In this document: one piece after another, positions 60,693-64,000 of the stretch | Layout: the number at the start of each line of letters is the position of its first letter | Numbering within the stretch: position 1 is the stretch's first letter | Source: Streptomyces narbonensis | Lineage (GTDB): Bacteria; Actinomycetota; Actinomycetes; Streptomycetales; Streptomycetaceae | Assembly (NCBI RefSeq): GCF_014649015.1 | Contig: NZ_BMSF01000017.1 | Span: 93,990 to 157,989 of the forward strand | Reading direction: 5' to 3' | Length of the DNA stretch: 64,000 nt | Notes under the pieces: generated by a model | Told to the model about the DNA's origin: nothing | The model's database searches: none | What the model saw: only the letters and a program-made list of their open reading frames with translations | Made by a program: the position numbers and the translations under genes

Positions 60693-60811
60693 GCGTTCTG
60701 CGTGTGCGCGGCACGTGCACGCAGAACGCGCCCGCGAAGCCGCTGTAAGGCCAGGATCGCCTGATCCCCGCCGTACGACCAGGATCGCTTGATCACCGGA
60801 TCGCCTGATCG
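60693..60811. repeat. Hairpin and threefold GATCGC(C/T)TGATC repeats
   Basis: GCGTTCTGCGTG (60693-60704) pairs with CACGCAGAACGC (60718-60729). Then GGATCGCCTGATC (60754-60766), GGATCGCTTGATC (60782-60794) and GGATCGCCTGATC (60798-60810) follow with 15- and 3-nt gaps. The 60609-60925 gap contains no gene. These repeats are its only other structure. Confidence 0.6.
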
Positions 60812-60925
60812 CCGAAGAGGAGGAGCGCCTGCGGGGAAGCCATGCCGGACATGCCGCCGGCCCGGCGGTGCGGGCCGCGAGGCCGATCGCACCGCCGGGC
60901 ACGGGAACGGGTGGCCCCCCGGGCG

Positions 60926-61813
60926 TCAGGTGGACAACAGACGCTGGAACAGGGCGCGGTACTGGCAGAGCGCGAGGCGCAGGCTCTCGGTGTCGGCCTC
61001 AAGCCCCTGGCTCCACTGGCCCTCCAGGGTGTGCCGGTGCCGGGCGAAGGTGTCCGCCAGGGTCCTCATCACGTCCCCGACCAGGACGTCGGCCGCGTGG
61101 ACCGCCTGGCGGGGGTCGTCGACGAACCGGCCCTGGACCTCGTGCCAGCGGCGGAGGAACTCCCCTTCCTCGGCCGGGCCGAGGAGATCGGGAATCCCCT
61201 CCGCGTCCGCTCCGGCGGCGCCGGGTCGCGCGGCGCGTCCGTCGTCCGGGCCCTGCGACCTCTCCTGCGGGGCAGGGGCGGCGTGCCGGGCGTGACCGCC
61301 GTGGGCCTGGGGTGCCGGGCCCGGGAATGCGGAGGGCGGGGGCGGGGTCTGGGGCAGGGCCGGCGGGTACGCGGAGGGCGTCCGCTGAGCCGGTACCTGC
61401 GGGGACGCCGCGGGCGGGGACGGCGGGCCGCCGGGCCCGGGCCGATCATGCCCGGGCCGGCCGACCTGCGGCTGATCATGCTGCGGCCCGCCACGCCCGT
61501 CCGCCTCCTCCACGCCGGGCTGCCGCGGCTGGGTCAGTGGGACCGTCGGGCTGTGCTCCGGCGGGCGCACCGTGTCGCCTCCGGTCGTCGCGGGCCCGGG
61601 ACGACCGGGGCCGGACCGCCCCTGTCCCGTCCGCGACTCGGGGCCGTCAGCCGCCTGGGGGCGATCTGCCGACTCGGGGCGATCTGCCGACTCGGGCGGA
61701 TCCGCCGACTCGGGGCGGCCCTCCGGCCGCCCGGGATACTCGCCCGTCGGGTTCTTGTGGTGTCGTCGACCCGGCGCCCGGGTCGTGCGCTCGGACGTCT
61801 CGTGGTGTCGCAT
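60926..61813 (-). CDS. Hypothetical protein, Pro/Gln-rich with a conserved helical C-terminus
   Basis: A 295-residue protein. A long disordered Pro/Gly/Arg/Gln-rich N-terminus (DPPESADRPESADRPQ repeats) is followed by a helical domain from about residue 205: FLRRWHEVQGRFVDDPRQAV, then HAADVLVGDVMRTLADTFAR, then LRLALCQYRALFQRLL. The same domain occurs in the upstream gene at 61830-62384 (RRWMRIQEEFVDRPEAAVQE, then LRGAMMHYRTLFDDLL). The two are paralogous and co-directional, 16 nt apart. The ATG at 61813 has GCAGGAGAG. The function is unknown. Confidence 0.65.
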   Translation of the reverse strand: MRHHETSERTTRAPGRRHHKNPTGEYPGRPEGRPESADPPESADRPESADRPQAADGPESRTGQGRSGPGRPGPATTGGDTVRPPEHSPTVPLTQPRQPGVEEADGRGGPQHDQPQVGRPGHDRPGPGGPPSPPAASPQVPAQRTPSAYPPALPQTPPPPSAFPGPAPQAHGGHARHAAPAPQERSQGPDDGRAARPGAAGADAEGIPDLLGPAEEGEFLRRWHEVQGRFVDDPRQAVHAADVLVGDVMRTLADTFARHRHTLEGQWSQGLEADTESLRLALCQYRALFQRLLST

Positions 61814-61829
61814 CTCTCCTGCCTCCGCG

Positions 61830-62384
61830 TCAGGACCGGCGGGTGCCGGTCGGCTCGCCGTCGGCGAGCAGGTCGTCGAAGAGGGTGCGGTAGTGCATCA
61901 TCGCGCCCCTCAGCTGTTCGGTGGTGGCGGCGTTGTGGGTGCTCATCGCGTGGACCTCCAGGGCCTCGCGGTAGTACTCGAGGGCGCGACCGTGCCGCAC
62001 CGACAGGTCACGCAGCCGCTGCTCGTAGCCCTCGTCGGGGTAACCCCGGTCGCGCATCAGGGCCGCCACCAGTTCGCCGGCTTCCTGGACGGCGGCCTCG
62101 GGCCGGTCCACGAACTCCTCCTGGATCCGCATCCACCGCCGCGCGTACTGCTCCCGTGCCTCACCGGGCACCGGCTTGATCTCCAGGTCGGCCAAACGGC
62201 GCTCGCGGGCGTCCAGTTCCTGCTCCGCGGCGCGTCTGCTGCCGGTCGCCTCGACGGCCCGTTCGTACTCGGGCCCGAAGCGGTCGCGCAGTCGCGATCG
62301 CCGCCGGCGGTCCACCGCCGCACCGGCGGTGAGCCCGACCACGACGACGGCCGCGACGACGACCAGGACGATTCCGATCGACAT
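61830..62384 (-). CDS. Hypothetical single-pass membrane protein, paralog of the next gene
   Basis: A 184-residue protein: one N-terminal membrane helix (MSIGIVLVVVAAVVVVGLTA), a charged helical linker (RSRLRDRFGPEYERAVEATG), then the helical domain shared with the neighbour, RRWMRIQEEFVDRPEAAVQE and AGELVAALMRDRGYPDEGYE, ending LRGAMMHYRTLFDDLL. The ATG at 62384 follows GGGGTGAGAGCCG. This pair could form a membrane-recruited complex. The function is not known. Confidence 0.7.
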   Translation of the reverse strand: MSIGIVLVVVAAVVVVGLTAGAAVDRRRRSRLRDRFGPEYERAVEATGSRRAAEQELDARERRLADLEIKPVPGEAREQYARRWMRIQEEFVDRPEAAVQEAGELVAALMRDRGYPDEGYEQRLRDLSVRHGRALEYYREALEVHAMSTHNAATTEQLRGAMMHYRTLFDDLLADGEPTGTRRS

Positions 62385-62602
62385 CGGCTCTCACCCCTTC
62401 GCGTTCTCTCTCCGAGTCGTGCTCCTCCGTCCCGGCCCTCGGGGGCCCGGGACTCATGGAGTTCCGCGTGCCCCTCATCCAGTAAGGCAAACCGGGCATC
62501 CGGGGCGGTCCGGGACGGCATGCGGAAGCGAGCGGATACGAGAGCGGGGGTGAGGCCGAGGCACGGGGGGCGAGGGCGAAGAGGGGGGCGAGGGCCAAGA
62601 GC

Positions 62603-63619
62603 TCACCACGGACCTCGGCCCGTGGCGGATTCCGGGCCGGGCGGCGGCACGCGCTCGGCCGGGGGCGGTGGCCCGGGCGGGGTGCCGTCGCCGAAGGGCC
62701 GGCCGCCGAGTTCCTCCCGGTGGTGCGGCGCGAGCCAGCCGCGGACGTCCGGGCCCCGGGGGACGATCCCGGTCGGATTGATGTCGTGGTGGACGACGTA
62801 GTAATGCGCCTTGATCTGCGCGAAGTCGATCGTGTCCCCGAAGCCGGGCGTCTGGAACAGGTCCCGCGCGTAGGCCCAGAGGGCCGGCAGTTCGGTCAGC
62901 TTGTGCCGGTTGCACTTGAAGTGGCCGTGGTAGACGGCGTCGAAGCGCACAAGGGTCGGGAACAGGCGGACATCGGCCTCGGTGAGGGTGTCGCCGACCA
63001 GATAGCGCCGGTGCCTGAGCCGCTCCTCCAGCCAGTCCAGCCGTTCCCACAGACTTCGGTACGCCCGGTCGTACGCCGCCTGGTCACCGGCGAAGCCGCA
63101 CTGGTAGACGCCGTTGTTGACGTCCCGGTACACCTTGTCGGCCACGTCGTCGATCTCGTCGCGCCGTCTCTCCGGGTACAGCTCCGGTGCCCCGTCCCGC
63201 TGATGGGCCGTCCACTCGCCGCCCAGGTCGAGCGTGATCCGCTCGAAGTCGTTGGTCACCACCCGGCCGGTGGGGACGTCGACGATCGCGGGCACGGTGA
63301 TGCCCTTCGGGTAGCCGGGTTCACGCGCCTCGTACGCCTCTCTCAGCCACTCGATCCCGAGGACCGGATCCCGGCCTCCGGGGTCGAGGTGGAAGCACCA
63401 GCTCCGCTCGTCGTGCAGAGGGCCGGCGATTCCCATCGGGAGCACGTCCTCCAGTCCCATCAGACGCCGGACGATCGCGCTCCGGTTCGCCCAGGGGCAG
63501 GCGCGGGCGATGACCAGGCGGTATCGCCCGGGCTCCACCGGGTAACCGTCCCGTCCGTCGGCCGTGATCCGGGTCGTGATGTACGCGCGGTCGCGCTCGA
63601 ACGAGCCGTCACCGGTCAT
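62603..63619 (-). CDS. Glutathionyl-hydroquinone-reductase-like GST (ECM4/Xi class)
   Basis: A 338-residue glutathione S-transferase-fold enzyme of the Xi (ECM4) class. The active-site Cys-Pro-Trp lies in ARACPWANRSAIVRRLMGLE (about 38), followed by the class-typical ITVPAIVDVPTGRVVTNDFE thioredoxin-half end, the DEIDDVADKVYRDVNNGVYQ helix with CGFAG, and the C-terminal DFAQIKAHYYVVHHDINPTG. It reduces S-glutathionyl or S-mycothiol hydroquinones. Actinomycetes lack glutathione, so mycothiol is the likely cofactor (inference). The start is ATG 63619. Confidence 0.9.
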   Translation of the reverse strand: MTGDGSFERDRAYITTRITADGRDGYPVEPGRYRLVIARACPWANRSAIVRRLMGLEDVLPMGIAGPLHDERSWCFHLDPGGRDPVLGIEWLREAYEAREPGYPKGITVPAIVDVPTGRVVTNDFERITLDLGGEWTAHQRDGAPELYPERRRDEIDDVADKVYRDVNNGVYQCGFAGDQAAYDRAYRSLWERLDWLEERLRHRRYLVGDTLTEADVRLFPTLVRFDAVYHGHFKCNRHKLTELPALWAYARDLFQTPGFGDTIDFAQIKAHYYVVHHDINPTGIVPRGPDVRGWLAPHHREELGGRPFGDGTPPGPPPPAERVPPPGPESATGRGPW

Positions 63620-63776
63620 CGTTCCGCACCCCCCTCGTGAGCGCGGCTCCTGCCCGCCGCGGCACCGCCCGCCCGAGGGACATGGCGCCTCCTTCCGCGC
63701 ACGTACGCTTCCGCGTCGTTCCGGAGGGCGCCTACCCCGTCTCGGCGGCCGCACGCACCAGCGCGTTCCGGGCCCT

Positions 63777-63938
63777 GGGGGTGTCTTGTCGATCAGGCCG
63801 GATCAGGGAGCGGCGTCCGGTGCGGTGCATCGCAAGGCGCCGGAGCGACTTGATAGCGGAGCTATTCAGGCGTTTCGGCAACGCGGCGAGGTGCCGTGCC
63901 GGACACCGCGAGCCCGGCATGATCGACAAGACACCCCC
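63777..63938. mobile_element. 162-bp MITE-like element with 19-bp perfect inverted ends
   Basis: GGGGGTGTCTTGTCGATCA (63777-63795) and its exact complement (63920-63938) border 124 bp without a transposase. The length, the perfect terminal repeats and the absence of a coding region fit a miniature inverted-repeat element mobilised in trans. No obvious target-site duplication is seen. The last 60 bp of the window are unremarkable. Confidence 0.7.
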
Positions 63939-64000
63939 TAGGTGTATTGACTCGCAGGGTTGTTGACTCGGGTGATGGGCGGGTGTCCGTCGAGTGCGGT

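Overview
The window is very GC-rich, with strong third-position GC bias, GTG starts, AGGAGG-type ribosome sites and long spurious open frames on the opposite strands. It carries SsgA-like, WhiB, SigB/SigF-type sigma, ANTAR-phosphatase and DUF5133 genes. This points to a Streptomyces or close relative, probably outside the conserved chromosomal core because the content is accessory.

Layout. (1) 1-4457, minus strand: a four-gene operon of an ArsL-like radical SAM enzyme (C-terminal RCCVKC), a FemAB/GNAT-type acyltransferase, a COG0523 GTPase and ArsM. I read it as an organoarsenical (arsinothricin-type) biosynthesis operon running off the left edge. (2) 5307-8784, plus strand, divergent from it: a compact Pst-type ABC importer (PstS lipoprotein, a fused PstC-PstA permease, PstB), ended by a strong hairpin. 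It could supply arsenate or phosphate. (3) 8992-21440: an inactive tyrosine integrase whose C-terminal part (8992-9392) and N-terminal part (21262-21439) lie about 12 kb apart on the same strand. Between them is a divergent pair of very large secreted proteins, a DNRLRE/LamG/ricin-lectin protein and a 2290-residue RHS/YD-repeat protein with its own ricin-type lectin. (4) 22-28.5 kb: mixed small genes (DUF427, VOC, secreted cyclophilin, CoiA-like remnant, phosphoesterase, CGNR regulator, membrane protein, universal-stress remnant). (5) 28.7-35.7 kb: SDR, Fe-S photolyase-like protein, FAD oxidoreductase, VanZ, DUF4230 and a frameshifted PPK2. (6) 35.8-52 kb: a dense stress-signalling island with a SigB-type sigma factor, two HATPase anti-sigma-like proteins, a STAS antagonist, four SpoIIE-type phosphatases (one degenerate), MarR and WhiB regulators, an SsgA-like protein and a soluble hybrid histidine kinase with six HAMP modules. 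(7) 52-64 kb: small membrane proteins, a glutamate-synthase-like FMN protein with a PoxB-like TPP enzyme, DUF6328, a repeat-rich stretch, tRNA-Trp, a PRC-barrel protein, a Ser/Thr kinase, a paralogous pair of unknown proteins, a glutathionyl-hydroquinone-reductase-like GST and a 162-bp MITE-like element.

How the parts fit together. Regions 1 and 2 face each other across an 849-bp control region and may form one arsenic uptake and conversion unit. Regions 5-7 look like parts of one general stress regulon: GNNT-N15-GGGTAC/T promoters of the SigB type occur upstream of the sigma gene itself, the VanZ gene, the DUF5133 gene and the PRC-barrel gene. All functional statements rest on reading motifs by eye; no database search was run.
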